Below, piece by piece: positions 34,652 to 43,461 of a stretch of DNA of 64,000 bases (position 1 is the first letter of the stretch; every line of letters begins with the position of its first letter). The notes below the pieces were generated by a model that was not told the DNA's origin, did no database searches, and saw only the letters and a program-made list of their open reading frames with translations. The stretch spans positions 5,518,001 through 5,582,000 of the forward strand of contig NZ_CP090063.1 of the NCBI RefSeq assembly GCF_021391495.1. Reading direction: 5' to 3'. The translations under genes were made by a program, and so were the position numbers. Source of the DNA: Amycolatopsis acidiphila (lineage in GTDB: Bacteria; Actinomycetota; Actinomycetes; Mycobacteriales; Pseudonocardiaceae).

Positions 34652-35167
34652 TCAGAAGAACCAGTGCACTGGCTCGCTGCCCCGCTCGGCGAGGTCACCA
34701 AAGCGACCACCGAGGAACGCCAGCGGCGCACCCGGCCGGTCACAGGTGTGCCGCACGTGACCGAACACGACCACGTGATCCCCGGCCTCGAAGTGCCGTT
34801 CCACGGTGCATTCGAGGTGGGCGAGCGCGTCCGGCACCACCGGCACGCTGTGCTCGCCGTACTCCAGGGACAGCCCCTCGAAATGGTCCGACCCGCGCCT
34901 GGCGAACCGCATCGCGATCTCCTCCTGCCTGGCGGACAGGACGTTCACCGCAAACCGTCCCTCGCCGACCACCGCGTCGGTGGTCCGCGCGCCCGTGGTG
35001 AGGCAGACGAGCAGCAGCGGCGGCTCCAGCGAGACCGAGGTCAGCGAGTTGACCGTCATCCCGTGCGGCACACCGTCGTGCTCGGTGGTCACCACCGCGA
35101 CACCGGTGGCGAACCGGCCGATGGTGCGCCGCATGGTCATCGGGTCGACTTCCGGCTGAACGATCAT
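34652..35167 (-). CDS. Flavin reductase (HpaC-like, two-component monooxygenase partner)
   Basis: 171 residues of the flavin-reductase fold: MRRTIGRFATGVAVVTTEHDGVPHGMTVNSLTSVSLEPPLLLVC is the classic flavin-binding start, followed by RFAVNVLSARQEEIA and the histidine-containing HFEAGDHVVVFGHV. It makes free reduced flavin from NAD(P)H for an HpaB-type monooxygenase, most simply the one at 36343 in the same operon. The ATG at 35167 has GAGGAG six bases upstream; a TTG at 35170 is possible. Confidence 0.92.
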   Translation of the reverse strand: MIVQPEVDPMTMRRTIGRFATGVAVVTTEHDGVPHGMTVNSLTSVSLEPPLLLVCLTTGARTTDAVVGEGRFAVNVLSARQEEIAMRFARRGSDHFEGLSLEYGEHSVPVVPDALAHLECTVERHFEAGDHVVVFGHVRHTCDRPGAPLAFLGGRFGDLAERGSEPVHWFF

Positions 35168-35177
35168 CAACGGCTCC

Positions 35178-35954
35178 TCACCCCTGCCGCGCGGCGACGG
35201 CTTCGCGGTGCGGAGCGTCCCCGGTGCGCAGGATCTCCATGATCTGCTGGTGGTCCATGACCCTGGCGAACCCCCGGCGCAGCGTGCGCAGGGTGGCGTC
35301 GTGCGCGAGCGCGCTGTCGGTGGCGTTGACGTCGGAGCCGAACACTATGTGGTAGCCGAGGAAGTACCCGGTCCGCGCGGTCGACTCGCAGCAGAAGTTC
35401 GTCAGCGTGCCGCTGATGATGAGCGTGCGGACGCCCCGGTTGCGCAGGGCGTAGTCCAGGTCCGTCCCGGCGAACGAGTCGTAGTTGTGCTTCGCCGAGA
35501 TGACCCGCTCACCATCGACCGGCTGGAACTCCCGGTACAGCTTCGAACCCGGCTTTCCCTCGGCGATCGCGCCTGCCTTGATCGGCGGCCAGAACTCGTA
35601 GAAGTCGTGCGCAACGTCCGGGGCGATGGTGTGCTCGGTGTAGAACACCGGGGCACCGACCGAGCGGCAGCATTCGACGAGTGACCTGATCCGCGGCACC
35701 TGCCGGTAGGCCTCCGGCACGCACATCGGGTTGTCCGGGTTGACGAAGTCCTCCTGCATGTCCACCACGATCAACGCGCACTCGGCCGGCCGGATCTCGA
35801 AGGCCCAGTGCTTGTCGGTGGTGTAGTCGCGCTCGGCGAACTCGATGAACTCGCGCTCGCCTTCGAAGACGCCGGGCGCGCGCAGCCGGTCGGCGCCGAG
35901 CAGTTCATTCTCGTCCCGCTGGTACTCGCGGAGGAACCGGGAGACGGGGTCCAT
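35178..35954 (-). CDS. Cysteine hydrolase of the isochorismatase family
   Basis: 258 residues. The catalytic triad regions are D in ALIVVDMQEDFVNPDNP, K in the AKHNYDSFAGTDLD region and C in SGTLTNFCCESTARTG. The family hydrolyses isochorismate, N-carbamoyl compounds, maleamate or other amides. Beside a monooxygenase and a nitrilase-type amidase, deamidation of a ring-cleavage product is a reasonable guess. The ATG at 35954 was chosen; the longer frame is shadow of the cupin. Confidence 0.88.
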   Translation of the reverse strand: MDPVSRFLREYQRDENELLGADRLRAPGVFEGEREFIEFAERDYTTDKHWAFEIRPAECALIVVDMQEDFVNPDNPMCVPEAYRQVPRIRSLVECCRSVGAPVFYTEHTIAPDVAHDFYEFWPPIKAGAIAEGKPGSKLYREFQPVDGERVISAKHNYDSFAGTDLDYALRNRGVRTLIISGTLTNFCCESTARTGYFLGYHIVFGSDVNATDSALAHDATLRTLRRGFARVMDHQQIMEILRTGDAPHREAVAARQG

Positions 35955-35971
35955 GGTCGGTCCCTTCCAGC

Positions 35972-36319
35972 TCAGTCGACGCGGTAACGGACTTCGAAGG
36001 TGGTCACGCCCTCCTCCGAGCGCCACGGACCGTGCCGCATGCCGGGCGGGCGGCACGCGTACTGCCCCGCGGTGAAGGTCTGGTTCAGTTCCAGGTCGGT
36101 GAAGGACCCTTCGAGGATGTAGACCTCCTCCCAGAAATCGTGCACCTGCACCCCGTTCGGAGTGGAGTCCGCGCCGGGCTCGTAGCGCAGAATGCGGGTC
36201 GCGACACCAGTCTCGGGGTCGCTCGACAGGATGCGTTCCTTGATCATCGGGTCGCCGCCGGCGCACACGGTGTAGTCCACCTTGTCCACCGGGAAGAACT
36301 CGTACTCGGGTTTGGCCAT
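35972..36319 (-). CDS. Small cupin protein
   Basis: 115 residues, single cupin barrel. Motif 1 is GVQVHDFWEEVYILEGSF, motif 2 ACRPPGMRHGPWR, with H, E and H metal ligands. Similar to ChrR-type cupins; precise role unknown. It lies between the hydrolase and the monooxygenase with 17- and 23-base gaps and shares their operon. Confidence 0.82.
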   Translation of the reverse strand: MAKPEYEFFPVDKVDYTVCAGGDPMIKERILSSDPETGVATRILRYEPGADSTPNGVQVHDFWEEVYILEGSFTDLELNQTFTAGQYACRPPGMRHGPWRSEEGVTTFEVRYRVD

Positions 36320-36342
36320 CGGCTTCTCCTCAGGAGTCGGCG

Positions 36343-37788
36343 TCAGTCGACGTGGTAGCCGGCGAGGAAGGACTCGACGTCGGCGAGCGGTTCTTCGAAA
36401 CCGTAGTTGCGGAACGCATAGCCCTTCACCACGAACGGCGCGCCCGCGTAGAACATCTCGTACTGGTGGTGGCGGCCACCGAACTCGCTGCCGGTGGCGT
36501 CCCAGGCCAGTTTGAACAGCTTGATCCGCTCCTCGGCCGGCGCGTTCGGCGAGTAGATGTAGCGGTCGATGTCCGCGCGGGTCGCTGGGTTGCGCATGTC
36601 GGCCACGCTGGAGGGCACCTGCAACACGCCACCGCCGACCAGGTCGCGCAGGATCGACAGCGCCCGCGGGTACAGCTCGGCCTGCAGGCCCATGGCGCCG
36701 TAGACGGCCCGCTTGCCAGGCCGCCAGAGGCCGGCCTCGTCCGGGGCGGCGGTGTACTCGGCGGCCAGCACGGCCGACTCCACCAGCGACGCGAGGCTGG
36801 CCAGCTCGCCCAGTTTCTCGATCACGCCGGGGAACTTGTCGACCCCGTTGATCGCGGCGACCTTGCGGGCGAGCCCGGTGATGAACTGCAGCTTCACCGA
36901 GAACCGGATCTGCGCCTGCCAGTTGCCCAGGACGTGTGCACCGGTGTCGAAGAACTGCCGGCGCAGCCCGGCGACATCGCGGTAGACGAATACCTTCTCC
37001 CACGGGATGAACACGTCGTCGAAGACGAGCAGCGCGTCGGTCTCGTCGTAGCGGGTGCTCAGCGGGTAGTCGTAGGAACTGGTGGCCGCCGGGGCGAACG
37101 GCCGCCGGCAGTACAGCTTGAGCCCTTCGGCCGCGACCGGCACCACGAAGCCGAGCGCGAAATCACGGTCGTCCTCGGTGAGCGGCTTGATGCAGGACAC
37201 GAAGATCTCGTCGGCGATCGGGCCGCCGGTGGCCAGCATCTGGGCGCCGCGCACGACGATCCCGTCCGGCTTCTCCTCGACGACGCCGGCCTGCACGAAG
37301 TCACCCTCCCAGGCGTGCGCGGTGGTCGCGCGCGACACCTGTGGCGGGATGATCGCGTAGGAGACGTACTTGCTCTGCGTGAGCAGTTCCCGGTGGTAGG
37401 CCTGCACGTTCGCGGAAAAGTCCCGCTCCCCCGCGGCGAACGCCTCCGGGTGCGCGGCGAAACCGGCGACGAACGCGCCGACGTGGTCCGGGCTGCGTCC
37501 GACCCAGCCGTGCGTGTGCCGCGCCCAGGCCTGCGCCGCGTCCCGGAACGCGGTCAGATCCGCCTGACTGCGCGGAATGCCGTAGATCCGGTTGGCCTCC
37601 GCGCCGGTCTCCGGCGCGGTGAAGGTCATCTTCGAGGAAGGGTCGGCGGCCAGGTCGAACAGCTCCGACATCGTGGTCGCGATGGGGCGGAAGGCCGGGT
37701 GGTCGGCGACGTCGCGGACCCGCTCGCCATCGACGTAGATCTCGCGGTCGTCGCTGATCGCGGCAAGGTAGTCGGCTCCGGTACGCAT
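36343..37788 (-). CDS. HpaB-family FADH2-dependent monooxygenase (second copy)
   Basis: 481 residues. Family marks include IVVRGAQMLATGGPIADEIF, YDETDALLVFDDVFIPWEKVFVYRD and EFGGRHHQYEMFYAGAP. It resembles the enzyme at 7097 in layout but is clearly a different paralogue. A dedicated flavin reductase is in the operon (34652). It hydroxylates an aromatic or heteroaromatic ring; related enzymes attack phenols and N-heterocycles. The ATG shares one base with the DUF2848 stop. Confidence 0.92.
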   Translation of the reverse strand: MRTGADYLAAISDDREIYVDGERVRDVADHPAFRPIATTMSELFDLAADPSSKMTFTAPETGAEANRIYGIPRSQADLTAFRDAAQAWARHTHGWVGRSPDHVGAFVAGFAAHPEAFAAGERDFSANVQAYHRELLTQSKYVSYAIIPPQVSRATTAHAWEGDFVQAGVVEEKPDGIVVRGAQMLATGGPIADEIFVSCIKPLTEDDRDFALGFVVPVAAEGLKLYCRRPFAPAATSSYDYPLSTRYDETDALLVFDDVFIPWEKVFVYRDVAGLRRQFFDTGAHVLGNWQAQIRFSVKLQFITGLARKVAAINGVDKFPGVIEKLGELASLASLVESAVLAAEYTAAPDEAGLWRPGKRAVYGAMGLQAELYPRALSILRDLVGGGVLQVPSSVADMRNPATRADIDRYIYSPNAPAEERIKLFKLAWDATGSEFGGRHHQYEMFYAGAPFVVKGYAFRNYGFEEPLADVESFLAGYHVD

Positions 37789-38486
37789 CAGCGGTTCCCG
37801 TGTTTCGTCTCGTAGGTGTGGGTCAGGACGGTGCCATCGGCGAGCTGGAGCCGGAGCGTCCAAGCCCGCCCGAAGACGAACCGGCCGGTCAGCAGCGGCA
37901 GCGTGCCGCCGAAGAGGACGAGGTCGCCGTCGGTGTCCGGCAGGGCCGCGGCCAGCCGCGCCAGCACGTCGTCCGGCGTGCGCAGTGCGGCGAGGGTGCC
38001 GTGCTGGTAGGGCTCGCCGTCGACCTCACTGGCGGCGCGCACCGCGTCCCAGTCGAACGCGGACAGATCGTCCGGCAGCGGCACGACGGTGGCGCCGAGC
38101 GGCTTGGGGCATGCCGCCTTGGAGCCGGCGATGTCGGTCTTCTCCAGCTCGCGGTCGGTGTGGTCGGAGCCGACCGTGAGGTAGTGGCGGCCGCGGTGCC
38201 GGATGATCACCGGCTCGACCTCACCGGAGGAGTCCGGCCCGTCCACGTCGACAACGGACTCGGCGGTCAGCAGTGCCGGATCGAGGTCGTAGAAGGCGGG
38301 CACGGTGGCCGGTGGCGGCACGCCGATCGCCTTGAGCTCGGCGATGTGCTCGGCCACCGCGTCGGCGTCACGGCCGGTGTAACCGGCGACGACGAGCCGG
38401 GCCGGGGTGATGTCGAACGTCTCCGCGGTCGCACTCACGGTGAACCGCAGCGGCGACGATGCCGGGGGCATGAAATCAGACCTCAT
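37788..38486 (-). CDS. DUF2848 family protein
   Basis: 232 residues resembling DUF2848: RLVVAGYTGRDADAVAEHIAELKAIGVPPPATVPAFYDLDP near the start, VGSDHTDRELEKTDIAGSK in the middle and LFGGTLPLLTGRF. The fold recalls fumarylacetoacetate-hydrolase-like proteins, but I see no verified active site. Start may be ATG 38486 (overlapping the upstream gene by 11 bases) or ATG 38471. Its position suggests a hydrolytic step on a ring-opened intermediate. Confidence 0.78.
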   Translation of the reverse strand: MRSDFMPPASSPLRFTVSATAETFDITPARLVVAGYTGRDADAVAEHIAELKAIGVPPPATVPAFYDLDPALLTAESVVDVDGPDSSGEVEPVIIRHRGRHYLTVGSDHTDRELEKTDIAGSKAACPKPLGATVVPLPDDLSAFDWDAVRAASEVDGEPYQHGTLAALRTPDDVLARLAAALPDTDGDLVLFGGTLPLLTGRFVFGRAWTLRLQLADGTVLTHTYETKHGNR

Positions 38487-39285
38487 TCCTGGTGGGGGTA
38501 TGGACAGCGGGCAAGCGACGGTCGGCGAGCACGGGGAACTCGGTCCTGGCCGATTGGATCACCGAGGTGTCCACGTCGCAGAAGGTGATGCCCTCGTCGT
38601 CGCCGGCTTCGACGAGGACATCACCCCACGGGTCGACGATCCGGCTGTGCCCGCCGAGCCGGACGCCGCCGGCCTGTTCACCGACCGCGTTGCAGGCGAT
38701 GAGCACGACCTGCTCCTCGACCGCGCGGGTGGCGGTGAACAGCCGCCAGTGATGCCGCCTGACCGCCGGCCACGCCGAGCACACCACGATCGTCTCGGCG
38801 CCCTCGTCAACCAGTGTCCGGTACAGCTCGGGGAAACGTAGGTCGTAGCAGGTCGTGGTGCCGATCCGGCCGAGTGCGGTGGCGGCGGTTCCGGTGGTCT
38901 CGCCGGGGCTGAGTAGCTCGGCCTCGCGTGACTGGTAACCGAACACGTGCATCTTGCGGTAGGTGTGCAGGATCCCGCCGTCCGGACCGATGAGCACGGC
39001 CGTGTTGTGGAGCCGGCCGTCGTCGGTGCGTTCGAGGACGCTGCCCATGTGCAGGTGGCAGCCCAGCCGGCGGGCCCACTCGCGCGCCGCCATGACGGTG
39101 TCGCCATGTAGGGGCTCCGCGAGTTCCGGGTAGGCGTCGAAGGCGAAGTAGCCGGGCATCCACAGTTCCGGCAACACCACCAGGTCGGCTCCGGCCGTCT
39201 CGGCGACCATCGCGGCGACGCGTTCTCGCCGCTGTACCACCGGTTCCGCGGCCGGGCTGGCCACCTGCACCAGAGCCGTTCTCAC
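38476..39285 (-). CDS. Carbon-nitrogen hydrolase (nitrilase superfamily amidase)
   Basis: 269 residues with the Glu-Lys-Cys triad: E in VVLPELWMPGY, K in HTYRKMHVFG, C in GTTTCYDLRFPELY. Members hydrolyse amides, carbamoyl groups or nitriles. It is coupled to the alpha/beta hydrolase gene by a four-base overlap. With the cysteine hydrolase at 35178 it gives the operon two independent C-N hydrolases. Confidence 0.9.
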   Translation of the reverse strand: MRTALVQVASPAAEPVVQRRERVAAMVAETAGADLVVLPELWMPGYFAFDAYPELAEPLHGDTVMAAREWARRLGCHLHMGSVLERTDDGRLHNTAVLIGPDGGILHTYRKMHVFGYQSREAELLSPGETTGTAATALGRIGTTTCYDLRFPELYRTLVDEGAETIVVCSAWPAVRRHHWRLFTATRAVEEQVVLIACNAVGEQAGGVRLGGHSRIVDPWGDVLVEAGDDEGITFCDVDTSVIQSARTEFPVLADRRLPAVHTPTRNEV

Positions 39286-40037
39286 TTCGCGTGCTCACCC
39301 GCCGAGGACAGGAAGTCCAGCAGCTCGGTGTTGAACTTCTCGCCGATCTTCTGCACGGCGTGCGGGCTGCCGTCGAAGCGCACCCGCTTGGCCGGCAGCC
39401 GCTCGGCGAGCACGTCGGCGACGTCCTCGAAGCCGGGCGTGCCGCCACCGGTGACCACGAGCTTGGGGAAGCCAGCCGCGGCCAGCTTCTCCAGTGGCAC
39501 GCCGGTCTCCCACGGGCGCTCGGTCTTGAGGTTGCCCACCGCCTCCGCGAACGGGGGCGGCAGCGGGGACGGCAGATCCATCGACACGTTGAGCGTCTTC
39601 AGGAATCCGGCGGCGAAGGACTCCAGGTCGTCGGAACCGTGCTCCGCCCAGTGCTTGCGCATACCCTCGATGAGCTTGTCCGCCTCGGGCCTGCCGGCCG
39701 CGTTCGGCATGGCCGGCGGCTCGATGACGGTCAGCGACCACACCTTCTCCGGGGCCAGCGCGGCCGCGCGCATAGACACGACTCCGCCCATCGAGGTGCC
39801 GACCAGGTGGGCGCCGTCGCCGAGCAGCTCCACGATCTCCTCGGCATCACGGTCGGGGTCGATCCGGTCGGTCGAGGGGCTCGGGCTGTATCCCCGCCGG
39901 TACGGCGCGATCAGCCGGTACTTCTCGGCCAGCACCCGCTGCTCGCTGAAGGCCGCCGCTGCCGAGCTGAGGCTGCCGTGCACCAGAACGATCGGGGGCC
40001 CGGAGTCTCCCCAGCGTTCCGCGGCGAGCTCAGTCAC
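39282..40037 (-). CDS. Alpha/beta hydrolase
   Basis: 251 residues. Oxyanion motif VLVHGSLSS, nucleophile elbow GTSMGG, catalytic histidine probably in DGSPHAVQKIGEKF. The GTG at 40037 follows GAGGAG by six bases; the longer open frame is shadow of the SnoaL gene. Likely an esterase or C-C hydrolase of the pathway. Confidence 0.83.
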   Translation of the reverse strand: MTELAAERWGDSGPPIVLVHGSLSSAAAAFSEQRVLAEKYRLIAPYRRGYSPSPSTDRIDPDRDAEEIVELLGDGAHLVGTSMGGVVSMRAAALAPEKVWSLTVIEPPAMPNAAGRPEADKLIEGMRKHWAEHGSDDLESFAAGFLKTLNVSMDLPSPLPPPFAEAVGNLKTERPWETGVPLEKLAAAGFPKLVVTGGGTPGFEDVADVLAERLPAKRVRFDGSPHAVQKIGEKFNTELLDFLSSAGEHAK

Positions 40038-40047
40038 TGCCGGCTCC

Positions 40048-40470
40048 TCACTTCTGCTCGGCGGCGGCGAAGACGCCGGGGTCGACGTCGAGCTGACGGG
40101 ACTCGAACTTCCAGCCGTCCGCGGTCCGCACCACGACGTCGTTGTAGACACCGGTGGCGATGATGAACGGCGGCTTCTCCACCTGGATCTTGACCACCAG
40201 GGAGTACACCGTGGCGCGGTCGTCGCCGTCGGCCTCAATGACGTAGTTGGTCAGGACGTGGCGCGCGCCGTCTTCCTTGCCGGCCTGGATGTGGCCGCGA
40301 ATGAACTCCTTGATCGCTTCGTGGCCCTCGAACGTGCCGTAAGTGGCGATGAACTTCCCGCCGGGAAGCCAACAGTCCGCCCAGGCGTCGATGTCGTGCG
40401 CGTCGAGGTACTTCACGTGGGCGTTGGAGAGCTCCTGGATCGTGATCTTGTCTTCCACGGAGAGGGACAT
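40048..40470 (-). CDS. SnoaL-like (NTF2-fold) protein
   Basis: 140 residues: ITIQELSNAHVKYLDAHDIDAWADCWLPGGKF is the typical helical start, followed by HVLTNYVIEADGDDRATVYS and a C-terminal WKFESRQLDVDPG. The fold serves as isomerase, hydrolase or dioxygenase small subunit; no dioxygenase alpha subunit is nearby. First gene of the second catabolic operon, reading away from the GntR gene. Confidence 0.82.
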   Translation of the reverse strand: MSLSVEDKITIQELSNAHVKYLDAHDIDAWADCWLPGGKFIATYGTFEGHEAIKEFIRGHIQAGKEDGARHVLTNYVIEADGDDRATVYSLVVKIQVEKPPFIIATGVYNDVVVRTADGWKFESRQLDVDPGVFAAAEQK

Positions 40471-40504
40471 CCGCGGCTCCTTTCTGGTTGGCGACGCGAC
40501 TCAA

Positions 40505-40535
40505 GCTAGCACACTAGTACGTAGCATACAAGTCC
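40505..40535. promoter_or_regulatory. Candidate GntR operator in the divergent region
   Basis: The stretch has GCTAGCACACTAGTACGTAG, with two CTAG steps four bases apart and an ACTAGT palindrome. Its core ACTAGTA resembles the palindrome at 4746. It lies between the second catabolic operon and its GntR gene. Confidence 0.45.
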
Positions 40536-40569
40536 GTTTTCCCAGGTAACTGGTGTGTAAGATGGCGCG

Positions 40570-41226
40570 GTGCCCAGATTGACCGGAGTTGGCGCCGTCG
40601 AGCGCCCGAAGACACTGTCCCGCAGCGCCTACCTAGGTATCCAGCAAGCGATCCGGGACGGGGCCATCATCCAGGGCACGCTGTACTCGGAAAACGAGCT
40701 CGCCGAGACGCTGGGCATGTCCCGCACCCCGGTGCGCGAGGCCCTCATCGCGCTGGCGAGGGAAGGCCTGGTGGAGATCGAGTCGCAGCGCGGTTTCCGG
40801 CTGCGGCAGCTCTCCGACGCGCAGCGCTGGGAGGTCTTCGATCTGCGCCTGCTACTCGAGCCGTACGTCGCGCGCAAGCTCGCCGAATGCGCGACCGAGG
40901 ACGGCGTCCGCCGACTCACCGAGCTGGTCGACGGGCAGGAAGAACTCTCCGGCGCCGATCTGCAGTCCGCCTTCCTCGCCCTCGACGAGGAGTTCCACCT
41001 GCTGATGCCGCAGCTGGTCGGGCTGGAGCGCTCGCACGACATCCTGGTGAGCCTGCGTGGCGCGATGTGGTTGATGGGCTTCGAGGCGCTGTCCCTGCCA
41101 CAACGTCATTCCGCCGTCATCGCCGAACACCGCGCCATCGTCGCGGCCATCGCGGCCCACGATCCCGACGCGGCGGCGGGGGCCGCGCACGAGCACATCG
41201 TCAAGACCGCCGCCGCGGTGTCCTGA
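40570..41226 (+). CDS. GntR-family (FCD subfamily) transcriptional regulator
   Basis: 218 residues. Winged helix at about 15-80 with LAETLGMSRTPVREALIALAREGLVE, then an FCD domain (about 90-215) with DEEFHLLM and HRAIVAAIAAHD metal/ligand positions. It is divergent from the SnoaL-to-flavin-reductase operon and is its likely repressor. The start is GTG. Confidence 0.9.
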   Translation: MPRLTGVGAVERPKTLSRSAYLGIQQAIRDGAIIQGTLYSENELAETLGMSRTPVREALIALAREGLVEIESQRGFRLRQLSDAQRWEVFDLRLLLEPYVARKLAECATEDGVRRLTELVDGQEELSGADLQSAFLALDEEFHLLMPQLVGLERSHDILVSLRGAMWLMGFEALSLPQRHSAVIAEHRAIVAAIAAHDPDAAAGAAHEHIVKTAAAVS

Positions 41227-41343
41227 GCACCCGGCGCACCTGGTCAGCGCCGGCAAGGACCGGAAGTGACCCCCGCTCACCGACGTCCCACACGGCACGT
41301 GCGAAGGTCGACTCGACCGAGCGCAGAAACTGACGATCGTGCC

Positions 41344-42104
41344 GTGCCCTGCCGTGGTTTGCTCCTCGCCGTGCTGGTGACCGCGTTGCTGGCCGGCTGC
41401 ACCGCGGACCGTCCCAGCGTCCCGCCGTGGTGGCCAACGACGGGTCGATCCCCGACGGCGGACCATCCGGCACTCCGACCATGCCGCTGCCGCCGTCAAC
41501 CGAGGCGACATCGCCATCGATCCAGTGGTCCGACTGCGACCAGCAGACGCGGGAACGGCTCGGGAACCGGGACCACCAGGCGGCATGCGGTTCTCCTGCG
41601 GCAGAGTGGCCGCCCCGCTGGACGCCGCCGGCGTGCCGGACCGCACGATGATCCAGATCGCCATGCTCAAGGTGGGCGACGGACCGATCCCGCTGGTGGT
41701 GGTCAACGGCGTCGACGGCGAGCCGGGAACGCTCTACGACGCCAGGCTCGCCACCACCCTCCCACCGGAGATCCTGCAGCGGTTCTCGCTGGTCGGGGTG
41801 GATCACCGGGGCACGGGCAGTCGGATCCCGTCGGCTGCCAGGCCCTGCGCAACGAAGCCCGCCACCTCGGCGACCCACCGATCACCGTTGTTACCGCCGG
41901 ACCAGCCAAGCGCGAGCTGTGGTATCCGGCCTGCCGCGAACTTCGACCGAATTTCTCACCATGTCCACCAACGGCAGCCACGTCTGGGCCCGCCACAGCG
42001 GCCACCACATCAACCAGCACGGCCCCGCCCTGCTCGCCAGGGTCACCGAAGACACGATCACCAAGGCGAGCCGAACCGGCCCGACAGCGCATCACCCCGC
42101 ATAA
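41344..42104 (+). pseudogene. Secreted lipoprotein alpha/beta hydrolase, frameshifted
   Basis: The gene begins with a lipoprotein signal (LLLAVLVTALLAGC) from GTG 41344 and continues in other frames with IQWSDCDQQTRERLG, then IPLVVVNGVDGEPGTLYDARL and LVGVDHRGTGSR. This is the order seen in tripeptidyl-aminopeptidase-like exported hydrolases. The frame breaks at least twice, and the nucleophile region is missing. A final piece (TNGSHVWARHSGHHINQHGP) could be the tail of the same or another hydrolase. Confidence 0.6.
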
Positions 42105-42225
42105 CCCCCGGCCTCGGCGAGCCGTCGATCACGGCCGGACCGCCAACAAGCGACAGGACGCCCACCCGCACGGGCAAACGGAACCGGTGGCGGAACCAGC
42201 CAAAGCGCGCAGTCGATTCTCCTGA

Positions 42226-43461
42226 TCAGTTCGGCAGGGACAGGTCATCGAGAGCACGTAGGAAGAAGTCCTCACCTACGATGGGCACTCCTAGCTGCCT
42301 GGCCTTCTTCGCCTTGCCGGACAGCGAGTCCGGGTCCGCGGCCGCCACGACTCGGGTCTTGCTGCTGGGGGTGCCGGTGACGCGGAGCCCGGCCGCGGTG
42401 GCGCGACCGACGATCTCCGCGCGGGCGAGCTTCATGTCACCGGTCAGCACGATCCTGTCGCCGGGCCTCAGCACAAGGCCTGCGCTTGAGGTCGTCGGGG
42501 CGTCGCTTGTCCTTTCCTCCGCGAGCACGCTCTCGACCTCGCCCGGGTCGAGGCCAAGAGCAATGGCGACGGTTTCGAGGTCGCGTCGTTCCTCTCGGGT
42601 CGCCACACCATCCGCCCAGGCCGCGCGTGCCAGATCCCGAAGGTAGGTGTGATGTGTCGCGAGTGCCTGGGCCTTGTCCATGCCCAGCTCGTGGGCGACC
42701 TCCAGAAGCGCGTCCGCTTCGGAGGCCGAGATCTGCCGGTCGAGGAGAGCGTCGTCGAGCATCGCGAAGTACGCATCAACCTCGGGCTCGTCATCATGCG
42801 GCAGGCGTCCGACCAAGCGCGCCAGGAAATGTGGCTCGACGTGCCCGACCGGTGTGCGGTGGACGGTCGAGACGAGTTCGCGGGGCAGGTTCGGCCATTC
42901 CCAGCTCGCCGTGTCGAGGTGTTCCTTGGTGACGCGCACCGAGGTGGGATAGCGAGCGAGCATGTCTCGTAGCAGCAGTGCTGCCGCCATCGCGTCATCG
43001 CGCGCCGTGTGCCACTGCAGGTCGGTCAGACCGATCGCCGAGCAGCATTCGATCAACGATCGCCCCGAGCCGGGCACGGCGAACCCGGCCGCGCGCATCG
43101 TGCAGAGCCCCGCTCGGCTGTGGAACGGGTTGGCCAAACCCATGCGGTCGAACTCCGCGTCGAGGTGCATGGCGTCGAACTGCCAGTTGTGCGCGACCAC
43201 CACACGGCCCCGGACCGACTCGACGAAGTCGCCTGCGATCTGTTCGAACCGAGGCGCGCGACGCACGTCCACAGCGCGGATGCCGTGGATCGCCTGCGGC
43301 CCCAGATCACGACCCGGGTTGACGAGAGTGGACCATTCGCCGGTCACGTCCCCGCGAGAATCCAGCTGGACCACCGCGATTTCGGCGATGCGGTGCCGGT
43401 ATCCGGGCAAGATCCCGGTGGTCTCGGTGTCGATGACCGCAAACCCCTGGGCCGCGTTCAC
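42226..43461 (-). CDS. DEDDh exonuclease with helical TerB-like middle and BRCT domain
   Basis: 411 residues. Exonuclease motifs: ExoI FAVIDTETTG (D11, E13), ExoII AHNWQFDAMHLDAEF, ExoIII HTARDDA. Residues about 235-320 form helical repeats like TerB (DRQISASEADALLEVAHELGMD; DGVATREERRDLETVAIALGLD). A BRCT domain ends the protein (PGDRIVLTGDMKLARAEIVG). It probably degrades DNA in repair or defence. The GTG start overlaps the next gene's stop (GTGA); a longer frame is shadow. Confidence 0.85.
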   Translation of the reverse strand: MNAAQGFAVIDTETTGILPGYRHRIAEIAVVQLDSRGDVTGEWSTLVNPGRDLGPQAIHGIRAVDVRRAPRFEQIAGDFVESVRGRVVVAHNWQFDAMHLDAEFDRMGLANPFHSRAGLCTMRAAGFAVPGSGRSLIECCSAIGLTDLQWHTARDDAMAAALLLRDMLARYPTSVRVTKEHLDTASWEWPNLPRELVSTVHRTPVGHVEPHFLARLVGRLPHDDEPEVDAYFAMLDDALLDRQISASEADALLEVAHELGMDKAQALATHHTYLRDLARAAWADGVATREERRDLETVAIALGLDPGEVESVLAEERTSDAPTTSSAGLVLRPGDRIVLTGDMKLARAEIVGRATAAGLRVTGTPSSKTRVVAAADPDSLSGKAKKARQLGVPIVGEDFFLRALDDLSLPN

